Shown: piece by piece, positions 1 through 11,649 of the stretch
How the letters are laid out: each line of letters begins with the position of its first letter
Numbering within the stretch: the first letter of the stretch is position 1
Origin: Capra hircus
Lineage: Eukaryota > Chordata > Mammalia > Artiodactyla > Bovidae
Assembly (NCBI RefSeq): GCF_001704415.2
Contig: NC_030826.1
Location: forward strand, 52,887,362 to 52,951,361
Direction of reading: 5' to 3'
Length of the DNA: 64,000 nt
The notes under the pieces: generated by a model
Told to the model about the DNA's origin: nothing
What the model saw: only the letters and a program-made list of their open reading frames with translations
Database searches by the model: none
Position numbers and translations under genes: made by a program

Positions 1-664
1 TGCCTCTCTGAATTCCTGGTAAGACTGGGAGCAGTTGAGAGCTCAGGGCTTTTGTATTTCAGAAAACCCAGTCTCCATGGATGCCAGCTGCAGATTTCCC
101 AGCACGGCACAAAACTGTGTTTTCCCCTCTCGGGAACCTAGTGAACTAGGAGGCCTGTGAGTCACAGGTGAGGAGACCAGCTCTGTCCCCGAGAGGCCAC
201 ACCTGTGGAAAATGGGAAAGTCACCTACTTCCGTCTAAGCCAAAGGAGCAGCAAAGAGTCCAGCTGGGTGGGGGTGGGAGCGCTGCAGATAGGACTCAGG
301 GACCAGGTGTTCTAGGTAAGGGGCCAGGAGAAGGAAGCTATTCCAGCTTGCAGCATCTCAGAGGCTGCACTAAGTGAAGCCCAGAGTGTCAGGGGCTTTG
401 CTCGGGCCCTCACAGTCTGCAGGGGCTTGGGATGACCTCGGTCTTCACAGTGACAAGGGTGCACCGTTCAGTGCCATGTGGGGGCTGGCACGCCTTTCCC
501 AGCCTCCGCCATCTGTGTGGTGGGGTCAGAAGCACTGGCCTCGAAAGATTCAGGGAAGAAAAGACAGACCATCGGCCCAGGAGCTGAAGAGAGGGGCTGA
601 CGCTGGACAGGAGCTGGTGAGTGTTCTCAGAGCTGGACCTCAGACAGGGCTGAGCCCCACGTCT
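1..664. other. Intergenic, nothing recognised
   Basis: No exon-like pattern, RNA gene or familiar repeat is visible. Short open frames here lack family resemblance. Confidence 0.5.
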
Positions 665-832
665 TGGCTATTGTAAGTGGTCCTGCTGTGAACACTGCAG
701 TACATGTATCTTTTTCAATCAGAACTTTCACTGGACATATGCCCAGGAGTGGGATTGCTAGATCATATGGTAACCCTATTTTAAGTTTTGTAAGGAGTCT
801 CTATACTGTTTTCCATAGTGGCTGCATTTTTC
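665..832 (-). mobile_element. L1 LINE fragment
   Basis: The phrase GGGATTGCTAGATCATATGG followed by TACTGTTTTCCATAGTGGC is the well-known mammalian L1 segment, here antisense. It is short and diverged. Confidence 0.65.
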
Positions 833-1008
833 TGTGTCTTTAAATAAGACCAGTGATGGTTCCAGCACCCCTCCACAGATTCTCCGCTTCTACCTCCCCA
901 TCCCTGGAGCAGGGCTTTGTCCTTGTGGGAAATAAAGCCCACCAGCACACACCCAAGAAATGGATTTGGAGACAAGAGGTGCGGCGGGAAGGGAGGCTTT
1001 AATGACGG

Positions 1009-1163
1009 TCTTGCAAGGTGGATTCTTTACCATCTGAGCTACCAGGGAAACCCACGAATACTAGAATGGGTAGCCTATCCCTTCTTCAGGGGATCTTCCC
1101 AACCCGGAAATCGAACTGGGGTCTCCAGCCTTGAGGGCGGATTCTTTACCATCCGAGCCACCG
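1009..1163 (-). mobile_element. Bov-tA SINE, partial dimer, antisense
   Basis: The reverse complement gives GATGGTAAAGAATCCGCC and GGTTGGGAAGATCCCCTG, hallmarks of Bov-tA. The head motif occurs twice (near 1021 and 1140), showing a head-to-tail partial dimer. It derives from a tRNA gene but is not a functional tRNA. Confidence 0.85.
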
Positions 1164-1499
1164 GATGAGGGGACGTGGTGACATTGCAGGTTCTGATGGA
1201 GTTACAGGGTGGGATTGGAGAGTCCTTGTTTCCAGTTTTTTCCCAGATGGTCCGGTCAGAGGCCCACCCTTCAGGTAGGAGGCTCTCAAGCCTAAATAAC
1301 TTAAAATAAAGCTTTGCAATTAAAGTGGTTCCTTGATTGGACAAACCAGCAGCATTTGGTGAATTGGAAAATCAGATTCCAGGCCTGGCTTCACTGATTG
1401 CAAAATGGGTGGGGTCATGAGAAAGTTCAAAGGCCTCTGAGAGCCATCAGGGAATTCTTAGGGGTTCCTGACTAGTCCACGGGAACTAGACAGTCATAT

Positions 1500-1912
1500 T
1501 GTTAGGACCAAACTGAAGCCAGGACAGACTCTAAGGGGCAGGCTAGGCCTGAGGTTTAGTCTCTAGGAAAGCTGAGGCACTGGGAACTCCCACAGGCAGT
1601 GTAGCTCGACCAATCAGAAAAAATCCCCGTAGTTCCCCACCCGTCCCAGACCTGAGCCAATCGGGATAGGGATGCGAGGTTTAAAAGTCCTGTGCGCATA
1701 CGGTTTAACCAATCAGCTATGCTGTTACAGGAACAAAGAACCGTCTGTATAAAGGTAGATGTGATTCAGAGCTCGGGGCTCTCGTCAAGACTCCACTGCG
1801 CTGGATGAGACTTGAGCCCTAGCTCGAGCTAGCAATAACCTACTTAATGCTTTTGCACTGCTGTGGATGTCTTATTCTCTCAGTTTTGGGGACTCGGACA
1901 CTGGGCATAACA
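1500..1912 (+). mobile_element. Probable solo ERV LTR
   Basis: A 413-bp segment opens TGTTAGG and closes CATAACA, giving TG...CA ends with a short inverted repeat. Inside are CCAATCAG boxes (1609 and 1710 regions), TATAAA near 1748 and an AATAA signal near 1834, in the order expected of a U3-R-U5. No gag, pol or env-like frame adjoins it, so it is a solo LTR. I saw no clean target duplication. It resembles gammaretroviral-type (ERV1) LTRs. Confidence 0.6.
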
Positions 1913-2073
1913 GTGTCACTTCTACTGGCAACAACCAGGTGACTGCTGATCTGAGTGGGCCCGGGTCTCTCTCAGAAAGTCTCAAGTTCTGGGGAGCGCC
2001 TTGGTTTCAGGCACACCAGCATGGCCACATGGGGTTCTTATTAGTGCTTTCCCACCAACAGGGATGCTCGGGG

Positions 2074-2391
2074 AGGCTTCCCCTGGTGGTCCGGGGTTAA
2101 GAATCCACCTGCCAATGCAGGGAACACAGGTTTGATCCCTGTTCCAGGAAAATCCCACATGCTGCAGAGCAACTAGGCCCGTGCTCCACAGCTACTGAGC
2201 CAGCGCTCCAGAGCCTGCGAGCTGCCAGTAGCTAGCAGTACTGAAGCCTGGGTGCCTGGTGCCTGTGCTCCACAGGAAGAGAAGGCAGTGCAGCGAGAAG
2301 CCTGCACACCAAACCAAGAGCAGCCCCTGCTCACCCGAGTAGAGAAAGCCCGAGGACAGCAGTGAAGGCCCCCTGCGGCCTAAATAAATGC
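2074..2391 (+). mobile_element. CHR-type SINE
   Basis: Starts GGCTTCCCCTGGTGGT, has the CHR body GATCCCACATGCTGCAGAGC followed by repeated CTACTGAGCC-type motifs, and ends in an AAATAAATG tail. CHR SINEs are shared by ruminants, hippos and whales. Nearly full length. Confidence 0.8.
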
Positions 2392-2720
2392 ATACAATGA
2401 ACAGTGCTAATAGTGATAGACGCTTGGGAGCTCAACAGAGCATAGGGTCCTCTGTCTCAGAGCAGGGTGACAGGAAAGGAGAGAGATTACTAGTATAGAA
2501 CGCTTGTGAGAGATGCAAGGGAGTGCCACGCTGAGAACTTAGTGGCTACGTTTTTTAAAAAATTTTAAGGGAGGGGACACGTATACCTTTGGCTGATTTG
2601 TGTTGATGTGTGGAAGAAACCAACAACATTGTCAAGCACAATTAAAAATAAATAAATGTTTTAAAAAGAGAGAGCCTAGGCAAAAAACAAAGCAACAACA
2701 AAACCCAACCAATCCACCAA

Positions 2721-2841
2721 CTTTATTTATTTTTGGCTGCCCTGCACAACATGTGGGGTCTTAGTTTCCCAGACAGGGATTTAGTCCATGCCCCTGCATC
2801 AGAATTGCGGAGTCTTAACCACTGGACTGCCAGGGATGTCT
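2721..2841 (-). mobile_element. tRNA-derived artiodactyl SINE, antisense
   Basis: Begins with TTTATTTATTTTTGGCTGC (reverse of the tail) and ends CTTAACCACTGGACTGCCAG, the reverse of the promoter region. Confidence 0.7.
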
Positions 2842-3230
2842 CTACATTTTTATAATCACAGGAGAAGTGAGGAGGGGAGAAAGACCACCTTCTTCCTCCT
2901 TCTCAAGTAGACATCAAGCTTTCATCATTAGTTCCTCCTCCACGTTGGGCAAGGGAGTTTTCTTGTCCCTACACAGTCAAACTGGGGCTGCCATGATGAG
3001 TGGAGATGAGCTAAACAGCAGTAATATACAGCAAATATGGTAAATAGCTCAGGCTTCAGTATAAAGCCATCTTTTCCTTTTGTCTTTGTTTTTAGTGCCC
3101 AGAGGACCATGACCTCACTGGGCAGGATGTGGGTCTCAGGCCACTGTTCTTTTATCGTTTGGGGGTATGTTTCATGTTTCTGTTGCTTGGTTTTGTTGCT
3201 AGACCATGTGGTTCCTGGTTTGTCGTGGTT

Positions 3231-3440
3231 CTGACTCATTGGAAAAGACCCTGATGTTGGGAAAGATTGAAGGCAAAGGAGAAGAGGGTGGCAGAAGATG
3301 AGATGGTTAGCTAGCATCACCGACTCAGTGGACATGAATTTGGGCCAGCTCCAGGAAATAGTGGAGGACAGAGGAGCCTGGAGTGCTGCAGTCCGTGGGG
3401 TAGTAGAGTCGGACACGACTTAGCAACTGAACAACAACAA
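3231..3440 (+). mobile_element. BovB LINE 3' end
   Basis: Matches the BovB 3' terminus: TGACTCATTGGAAAAGACCC through GTCGGACACGACTTAGCAAC with an ACAACAACAA tail. Only the 3' 210 bp remain. Confidence 0.8.
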
Positions 3441-4743
3441 ACCTGCTTTCTTGAGCAATCATTAACTTATAGGGGTCTCCCACGTTTTTCCTTTCACCCC
3501 TTAATGGAGTTAACTAATTACGTACTTTGTCCCCTTTACTCTGTCCCTATCAAAAGGATTGAAATTTACAGTTCCTTTTTGTTTAAGGAGTCTTCAGGGA
3601 CAGAGGCCAGGCTGGAGGGGACACGTCGTAGGTGACAAACCCCCCAGTCGCGGCAGAGACCAGAGAGGGAGTCAGGGATGGGTGGCATCCACCACATCGC
3701 AGGCCAGTCCCCCCGGCCCTGTTTGTGCAGGCAGCCACCCTGCTTCCCGGATGACCTGTCCCCACCCAAGGCGTCTGGGAGATGCAGACACAGCCTGGTC
3801 TCGGCACAATGAATGTCCTCGGGCTAGATTTAGAGACAGATGGCTGAGTCCAACCACAAGCAGGAAATTTCATTTCCAGACCTCCATCAGATTCTTCTTT
3901 CCTGACTCATTATATTCAAAGCACATTTTGTTTTGCAAACGAAGTGGAGAAGGCCTTCCAGCAGAGGCCTAGCCCCCAGGGCCCAGGTCTCTCTCTCCCT
4001 CCCCTGAAGATGGAAGTTAGACTTGAACTTGCAGGCAAACGGGACTTTGGTTGGTGGAAGCACAGAGCCTGTGGGAGGGCTGGCACGTTTCAGTGAGAGA
4101 GCCACCGTCTTGTAGCTTTTTGCTGGGGTGTCAAGTCCCATTTACTACTTAGGGTCCTTGACTTTCACCTTGAAGATACCGTTTTCCAGTATGAGATATA
4201 AACCAAATCATTGAAGAGGAAATTACTCTAGAACACAGTTTAATTTTTTTTTTTTAATATTTCAAAAGAAGTCTTTGTCCTTTTAAGAAAGAAATACTTG
4301 CGATTTCCAGTCTCTGGTGGAAGTTGAGCTGTAATGTTTTGGAAGCCGGTGGAGGGATGCTGGACCACTTAAAGGCAGCCTGTCCTTGAACGCCCCCAGT
4401 CAAATACAAAGTGCGCCCGACTGGCCAGTGTGATTGATGAGCAGTTAGTTCGTGGAGACAAGGACGGTAGGGGAGGGGCAGGGAGAGGCCACCAGCGTGG
4501 GACTGCCCCTGGGGCCTCACAGGACCTCTCCTGCAAGGACAGCTGGGGACCTCCGAGGTCTGTCCCCCGAGGGACACGGTCAACGTGAACAAGTCTGACT
4601 GCGAGGTTTTTGGGGTGAAAACTGCTCCCAGTTCTGGGCCCTTCAAGTATAGTTCTGTTATGAGCCCTGCCACACAGCGAGGGCACACTTTTCGCTTAGT
4701 CCACCCAAAGTTCTAGCTTGTCAGCGAGTATTCCGCTACAGCG
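3441..4743. other. Intergenic, nothing recognised
   Basis: No coding pattern with splice context and no clear repeat. A T-rich run lies near 4243-4258. Confidence 0.5.
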
Positions 4744-4936
4744 GGGCTTCGAGGTAAGGAATCCACCTGCAGTACGGGAGACCTGGGTTTGATCCCTGGG
4801 TCGGGAAGACCCCCTGGAAAAGGGAATGGCTACCCACTCCAGTATTCTTGCCTGAAGAATCCCATGGACAGGAGCCTGGCAGGCTACAGTCCATGGGGTC
4901 GCAAAGAGTTGGACACGACTGAGCGACTAACACACA
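4744..4936 (+). mobile_element. Bov-tA SINE
   Basis: Contains GATCCCTGGGTCGGGAAGAC, CCAGTATTCTTGCCTGAAG and TTGGACACGACTGAGCGAC in order, the standard Bov-tA body and tail. Confidence 0.88.
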
Positions 4937-5607
4937 CGCAACCATTCTGCTACAGTGAGCCACAGGCGGCCAGACTCTCCTCTGAGGGGCGCTCCCCTCC
5001 TGGGCCAGGTTTCTACACCTGCCCCTACTTGGAGCCAAGGAGGAGCTATGAACATCCAAGCATTTGGCCCTGACCCCTGGAGGTGGGGCCAGAACCCTGA
5101 GTTTGGGCGGTTTCCCAGGTGATTCCATTGCACCACCGCCGGGAGAAGCATTGTTTTCAAGGCACCTGCTCCTCATGTAACTGGTGGGCTTGTTGAAGAG
5201 GACTCAGACCCTGGGAATGGGTTCTCCTCAAACGAGTAGGACCAAAATGAAAGGAAACACAGGAGGGCTCCATAGCTAAGAAGAATTGGCTGCTTCAAAT
5301 GGATTTACTCGAAACAGAGACCAAAATTCTACTCCAGACTGGTGGTTCTCAACTTCTAGAATGCGTTAGACTCTCCTGGGGGCTTGTTAAAATTCAAATG
5401 GCTCCCCCTGCCCCCAAATTTCCAGCTTCAGCAGGTCAGGGTGGGCCCAAGCACCTGCATCCTCAACAGGCTCCCAGGGGATGCTGATGCTGCGAGTCCA
5501 GGGACCCCCTGTGAGGACCACACTCTAAAGAGTGGAACAGAAATTAAAGGCTTGCTTGAAGTGGTTTTTTGTTTGTTTTTCATGAGAATGACAGGGTGTT
5601 TATGTTG
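4937..5607. other. Intergenic, nothing recognised
   Basis: Unique-looking sequence between two Bov-tA copies; no gene signal. Confidence 0.5.
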
Positions 5608-5816
5608 GGTGTTCCTGGTGGCTCAGATGGTAAAGAATCTGCAGATAAGGCAGGAGACCTGAGTTCGATCCCTGAGTCGGGAAGATCCCCTGGAGAAGGG
5701 AAAGGCAGCCCAGTCCAGTATTATTGCCTGGAGAATCACGTGGACAGAAGGGCGGTGGCAGGCTACAGTCCATGGGGTCGCAGAGTCGGACACGACTGAG
5801 CGACTAACCCTTTCAC
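5608..5816 (+). mobile_element. Bov-tA SINE
   Basis: GGTGGCTCAGATGGTAAAG, GGGAAGATCCCCTGGAGAAG and GAGTCGGACACGACTGAGCG appear in order. Confidence 0.88.
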
Positions 5817-8095
5817 TATTTTATCTCACGCTTAATAAAGAGATCGAAGGTGCCATCAATTCTCAGGCTAAATTAAGTGTGTGCGTGATGAGGGGAGGAG
5901 GAGGCAGGGGGTGGGCAGCCTGGGACGCTCCCGGGACTCGGCTGGGTTGAGACAAGGCCAGCACGCGTCAGAGGTGCCCCGGCATCCACTGCAGCAGTTT
6001 GGAAGGGGAGGTGGCAGGAGGGACCGGGCACGAGTCCCAGGCGAATCGGAAGTGTAAATGCCTGACGTTAGGTTTCAAGCACCAAGGCATACGCTTCAAA
6101 AGATGTCCATCCTGAATGAACATGTTGCCGGCTGCGTGGCACAGCCACGTGCAGAACATTCAGGCAGGCTGTTCTGCCTCCCGCACCACGGAGGCCCAGG
6201 ACGACCCGGGTAACCAGGTGCCAGTGACCCCACCTCTAGCTTCCCGCACCCAATCTCTCCCTCTCATGCATCAGTAAGCCCACAAGGGACCCCTCAAAAA
6301 CGCACACACCCCGCCCTCAGACCCTAAGAAAGGCAGAGCCTGGGGTCACCTCACTCTCTCCCGCACCCGCTCACCGTGTGGCCCTGGGCATGCCCTGTAT
6401 CCAGCAGGACCTGTGAGCGATAAGTCTTGCTCCCTCTCCTGCCAGACAGAGTCGCGGGGAGGGAACTCTCTGGAGCCTGAGACACAGCTTGGCCTGCTCC
6501 CCAAACTCAGAGCCCATCCTTGGACTGAACTCGGGCAAAGGCTCTTCTTGACCAAACTTCAGACAGGTTTTCCCAGGCCTGGTTCAGGACCTGCCTAAGC
6601 CGGTCTTGGCAGAGAATCCTGCGATGTCACCCCCTACCATCGGCATTGGAGCAAGCTCCTTCATCCCCATCCCTGATGTCTACTCCTCGGCCTGCCTTTA
6701 ACAAGAATTACCCTCCCCCGGAGCCTCCTGTTAGCAATTCTCCACCCATGGACCCCGCACGGCTCCCTGTCTGGAAGCCCCCAGCTGCCTCTGCTGTCCT
6801 TGGAGGTGAGCACAGCTTTTTCCTCTATCAGAGCAGGGCTGAATAAAACCTGGCTCAATCACCTCTTATCAGCATTGAGTTCATTTGACCTTGAGGCTCA
6901 TCAGTCAAACAGCAGTGTTTCCACGGGCAGCCCCGCCCACCACCCCCTTCCTCCAGCAAGCAGAGGCCTTTGGGCTGCAAAACCCTCCCACTGACCTCTT
7001 TGCTTCACAGCCTGGCTGGAATCCGGGCGCGTCTATGCCTCACGTGGGGCGTCCCCCTGGAGCTCGCTAGGCAGAGACCCCCAAGCCTCCAGGGTGCCTG
7101 GCCTGACAGTGACATTCGGAAACCTCGTGAGTCGGAGACATCTCTCAGGCCACCCTGCCCGCTTTGTGAAGCCTGAGGTCCCCGCTGGGCCAGCTTGGCC
7201 TTGGGGTTCTGCTCTCCCTTCCCGCCAAGGCCAGGGGCAAGGACGCACCTGGACAGAGGGCAAAGCCGCCTGACCTCCTGGCCCTTCAGGCGGGAACTCA
7301 GCCTGAGGATGCAGAGCAGCGCCAAAGCAGGCAGGGGAGGCTGCGTGTGGTGGGGACAGCGACAAGACCCAGATGGCCCAGCCTCCCGCCCACCGCGAGC
7401 GTCCCCAGCCGAGGAAAATCGTCCTGCCAGTTGTATTTAATGATGGGTCACGACAGCGGAAACTTGTCTTCCAAGTTGATTCAGCAGGAGGAAGCGCTCC
7501 CTGGGGACTGTAAGTGGTGGGCGAGCTGTTCAGCTCGCCCTCCCCAGCTGTGACTGTCAGAGCAAAGGAAGTGAGGAAGCCACGTACCTCGGCAGGTGGC
7601 CCTGGAGGGGTGGACGCGGCCAGTCACCCACTGCTCAGCCCCACATGCACTTCCCAGTCAGGAAGCTTCTCCTGATGCCTGGCATTTCCCAAGGGCCCGC
7701 TGTTTCCTCCACTGTGTGGACAGAGCAAAAGCTAATGCTTCCATCTAGAACCCCGGGAGTCCTGTCCTAGCTTCTCAGCTCAGGTGGGACCTCAGGTGAG
7801 ACCCGCTGGGAAGCACCTTTCTCCACATCCGTCCTGAGTCTCTCCTCCATGCCAGACAGGGCATCCACCCTGAGCCCCAGGCTGTTTCACAGCCAAAGTG
7901 GAGGAGGGTGGTCTGCCTGACTCCACTATTTCACCATCTGACATTTGGTCCTTTGTGCCTTGGGATGTGTGCTCCCTGGGGAGCACAATTTTGGTGGAAG
8001 TTGGACTTGTTAGAATTTTCTTAACAGCAAAAGCATTTTGTATTGGGGTATAGACCATTAGCAATGGTGGTGGTGGTTTCAGAGGAACCACGAAG
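5817..8095. other. Intergenic, nothing recognised
   Basis: Moderately GC-rich unique sequence. Several overlapping open frames exist on both strands, as expected from low stop density; none shows a domain or conserved splice-bounded exon. Confidence 0.5.
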
Positions 8096-8205
8096 GGACT
8101 CAGCCCTACATATACATGTATCTATTCTCGCCCAAATCCCTCTCCCAGGCTGGCAACATGACACTGAGCAGAGTTCCATGTGCTATACAGCACACACCAG
8201 TTAGA
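8096..8205 (-). mobile_element. L1 LINE fragment, antisense
   Basis: ACATGTATCTATTCTCGCCC and AGAGTTCCATGTGCTATACA match the ruminant L1 3' region in antisense. Confidence 0.55.
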
Positions 8206-8280
8206 ATCTTGATCTAGGGTTTCACACTGCTCCTCAGAAGAGTAATGGGACTTAAAGGAGAGAAGGGTTTCACACCTAGC

Positions 8281-8514
8281 CACGTTAGGGGAGGGGCTTC
8301 CCTGGTGGCTCAGACTGTAAAGCATCTGCCTGCAGTGCAGGAGATCCGGGTTCGATCCCTGGGTTGGGAAGGTCCCCTGGAGAAGGAAATGGCAACCCAC
8401 TCCAGTACTCTTGCTTGGAAAATTCCATGGACTGAGGAGCCTGGTAGGCTACAGTCCATGGGGTCACAAAGAGCCGGACACGACTGAGCGACTTCACTCA
8501 CTTCACGTTAGGGG
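8281..8514 (+). mobile_element. Bov-tA SINE with target-site duplication
   Basis: A full SINE body (8292-8503) runs from GGCTTCCCTGGTGGCTCAG to GACACGACTGAGCGACTTC. It is flanked by perfect 11-bp direct repeats CACGTTAGGGG at 8281-8291 and 8504-8514. A clean retrotransposition footprint, so fairly young. Confidence 0.92.
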
Positions 8515-11224
8515 AAACACTGGGTTAGATGAGGTTAAACAGCCTTTGCAGCATGACTTATCAGAGTCTCCGTTGCTTCAGTGATGTTTATTGAAGGCCT
8601 CCCGCAGGCCAGGCACAGGGCCAGATCCTGGGGTGGCAGTGCTCATCAAAAGGGATGGGCTCTAGGAAGGGGGGAAGCGGATGACTGATGCTTAATTAGT
8701 GCCTGACGGATTGCAGTTGTCACGGTGACACAGAGCAACGTGGGGTGCTCAGCAGAGATCGAGGGAGTGAACGGTCCGGGGGAGACCCTGGCCGAGAAAG
8801 ATGTCGTAGCTTGGTGTCTGAGGGTGGGGAGGAGTGCACAGGTGCAGGATTCTATGCTGGGCTGGAAGGCCTTCAGGGGAGCAGGTGCCTTGGAGGAGCT
8901 GGAAGAAGGCCAGGGTGGCTGGAGCACGAGGGCAATCGTGTCGATGAAGAAGGAACTCACAGGGCCTGGACTCCATCTTAGGCCTGTTCATGCTGATTGT
9001 GCTCGGCCACCTTTCCAATGGACTCTGAACTCTGTGTCTAGTGCCTATGAAAACAACAGCAGAAGGATAAGACCCCCTCCAGACCAGGGAACCTTGAAGA
9101 TCGTATCTAGGTTACTCATTGCCTAAGAGAAACCATACACTAATCACCCCTTCCTCCAGACAGGCCATAAATTTTTCCGTATCAATCAGAGTGTAACCTC
9201 GGGTTTATTGATTATTGGCTAATTGTTTGACTGTTTGAGCACATGAGCACATAACACGTGAATGATGGGGTTACTGGGGCTGTATTTTCCTTGGTTTAAG
9301 TCTCAAGGAATTTGGAGTGGTGGGTTCAGACACGTACACATGGGATCTAAAAGATTTTCACAAATGCTGGTCGGGGTCCTTGGCTAAGAGGAGACTCTGC
9401 CTTGGGCCCGCCGGTGTAATAAACTGCTCCCCACTATCTGCATTGTCCTTCTGAGTGAGTCTGTTTCCCGGAACACGTGGCTCCAACATTGAGACAGGGA
9501 AGTGTTGCAAGCGAGCTGTTGATGGGTTTTAAGCGGGCGCTGGCCTGACAGTTGTCTTTTGAAAGGTGCTCTGGAGGATGACTTGCTGGGGACGAGAAGG
9601 GGTGTGAGAAGGAGAGACGGTGTCCGTAGCCCAGAGGGTGGGTGAGGGGGTAACAGCAGCTTAGACCAGGCAGCAGTAGCCATGGGGGATGGTGGGCCAG
9701 TCGAGAGATGTCAAGGAGGCAGAGCCTACTGGTGTCAACAGTGGGAACCAGGACCTTGCTGGCGCCTCAGCCGCTGGTGGGTCAGGAAGGCCTTGCCCTT
9801 CTCTGAAAATTTATTCCTAAGTATTTCAATCTTTCTGATGCTATTGTAAATGGGTAATTGTTTTCATTATCAGGTTTCAATGAGTATGATTCTAATGTGC
9901 GTCAGGATACATGTTATAATGTCCATGTGCCTCCAGGAAATGCAAGATGTATAATAGCCAAGATAAAGTGGAGGGAATGAAACAATAAATATTAAACTAG
10001 AAGAGGCAAAAAAAAAAAAAAAAGGAAAAGGAATCTGGAAAAGGTAAAACAAATAAGCATGTAATAAGACAATAGATTTAAATCCTGATACATTTGTAAT
10101 TCCATGAAATGAAAATGAGCTAAATGTTCTAGTTCAAAGGCAGCTTGTTCAGTCCTAGAGCCTTTCCCACTGTGGTGGGTGATGGACAGTTTCTCCTTTG
10201 CCACACCACAGTGGTCACTCAGGTCCTAAGAAAGTTCTAGAATCCCAGTTCCCAGGAGACTTGCAGAAGTTCCACGGCAGTTGGCATCCCTCGAGGGACG
10301 GGAGCCATTTCCTTTACTGGTCTGGAAAGAGCTGCCAATCGCTTGGCTCTGCTAGCGACCTGAAGAGCTGTTTGCTGTCAGCTAGTGAGTGGGCAAGAAT
10401 TGTGCTCAGGGGCAAAGCTGAGGGGGCTCAAGAGGACAGAGGTGGAGCCCAGGTGCTGGTGGCCAGTAGCCCCATTACCCTCCCCGCACCCCCCCTACCC
10501 CCCGGAAGGTGCCCTGTTCCCTGCCCGTGGCCAGTCAGGGTTTGGAGCATCCCTTTAAATTTCACGCTCACAAGGAATGCCTCATTTGTCTTGGTTCTTT
10601 GGGGCTTCAAGGGGGTCCCCCCCAGCTCTCCAGTTAACCCTGTCCCTACAAGAGAGCTACAAGGGTTTCTCCCAGAGGGAATGTGAGTGGTGGTCCATGG
10701 GGAAATCCCTTTATGGGCACGTGATGGGGGTTAGAGGGTGGAAGAGACGCTGAAGGGCAGGGCAAACGTTGGGGTACACTATGGCTGCTGTTAGGATGGG
10801 GAGAACATGAAATTCACCCGCTCATCGGGCCCACCCGCTTTGTCTGGCATCCTAGGAGTGTGATGTCCTCTTCCCGGGATCTTGCATCCAGGCCCTTCTG
10901 TCACTTCATTCCATGACATTTCCTTTCCCCATCCCCTCCCCTTCAGACTCTGTTGCGATGATCCTTGCCTTTTCCCCAGGGGCCATCTCTGCCTTTCCCA
11001 GCCCATTAACTTCATGGTCACAGTGAACTCAAGCAGACACAGTGCCCGGTGGCCCTGCTCCACAGTGACACCTACAGCCAGGCAGAGGGCGGCTGTCCAG
11101 CTAGAACAGGACACAGGCTCCCGGTACCCCCACCCCACCCCTCAGCTGGAAGCAGTGTCTGCACGACGATCCTTCTTTCTCTCTTGATCGACCGGAATGG
11201 GCATTTCAGGCGGTTCCAGTGATG
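8515..11224. other. Intergenic, upstream of DNAH17
   Basis: Mostly unique sequence. A small L1-like antisense piece lies near 9808-9870 (TTATTCCTAAGTATTTCAAT) and a 16-A run near 10008-10023. An upstream non-coding DNAH17 exon may lie here but I cannot place it. Confidence 0.45.
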
Positions 11225-11304
11225 GGCGGGAAGTAAAGATTCCCTAGGAGATGGCCGCCGCCTCAGTGTCTCTGTTCCCATAACAGGTGTAAGCGGACAT
11301 CAAG
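11225..11304 (+). promoter_or_regulatory. DNAH17: DNAH17 5' boundary: 5' UTR acceptor and YY1-like motif
   Basis: A pyrimidine-rich stretch ends in CCCATAACAG at 11286, a plausible acceptor placing 18 nt of 5' UTR before the ATG. The nearby GAGATGGCCGCC at 11248-11259 resembles a YY1 site, and YY1 sites often sit just inside transcription starts. So a start near 11.2 kb without a UTR intron is an alternative. No TATA box or CpG-dense promoter was recognised. Confidence 0.35.
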
Positions 11305-11649
11305 ATGACGATTCCCTCGGACGTCAGACTGGAGTATATGGAGAGTGTCACTTCCCTCATCCTGAAGTTCAAGCCGGACAAATGGAGTAAAATGATTGGG
11401 ATGGAAGAGAACATGGCTTTGTTCACCGACTTCTTCGAGAAGCCAGATGTTCTGGTTCTGGTGTTGACGCTCAACCCTGCCGGCATGATCATACCCTGCC
11501 TGGGCTTCCCGGCCTCCCTCAAGTCCAAAGGGGTGTACTTCGTCAAAAAGAGGCCTGAGAACATCGGCAAGGACAACTACAAGGAACGCCTGGTCTACGG
11601 GGACATGAGCCCCACGCCTGTGGACCAGCTGATCGCCACTGTGGAGGAG
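11305..11649 (+). CDS. DNAH17: DNAH17 coding exon 1 (start codon)
   Basis: Residues 1-115, beginning MTIPSDVRLEY. The ATG at 11305 is the start: an in-frame TAA sits at 11290-11292 and the context has A at -3. A pyrimidine-rich stretch ending AACAG at 11286 looks like a splice acceptor, so 11287-11304 is probably 5' UTR of a second transcript exon, with an unseen non-coding exon upstream. The segment includes GMIIPCLGFPASLKSKGVYF and ends LIATVEE. Donor GTAGAC, phase 0. Confidence 0.93.

Noticed and set aside
168..676. Two small plus-strand frames at the window start
   Set aside because: No domain or splice support and no resemblance to a neighbouring gene I know.
8292..8503. tRNA-like heads of Bov-tA SINEs as tRNA genes
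   Set aside because: They are SINE promoters with SINE bodies and target duplications, without a complete tRNA fold.
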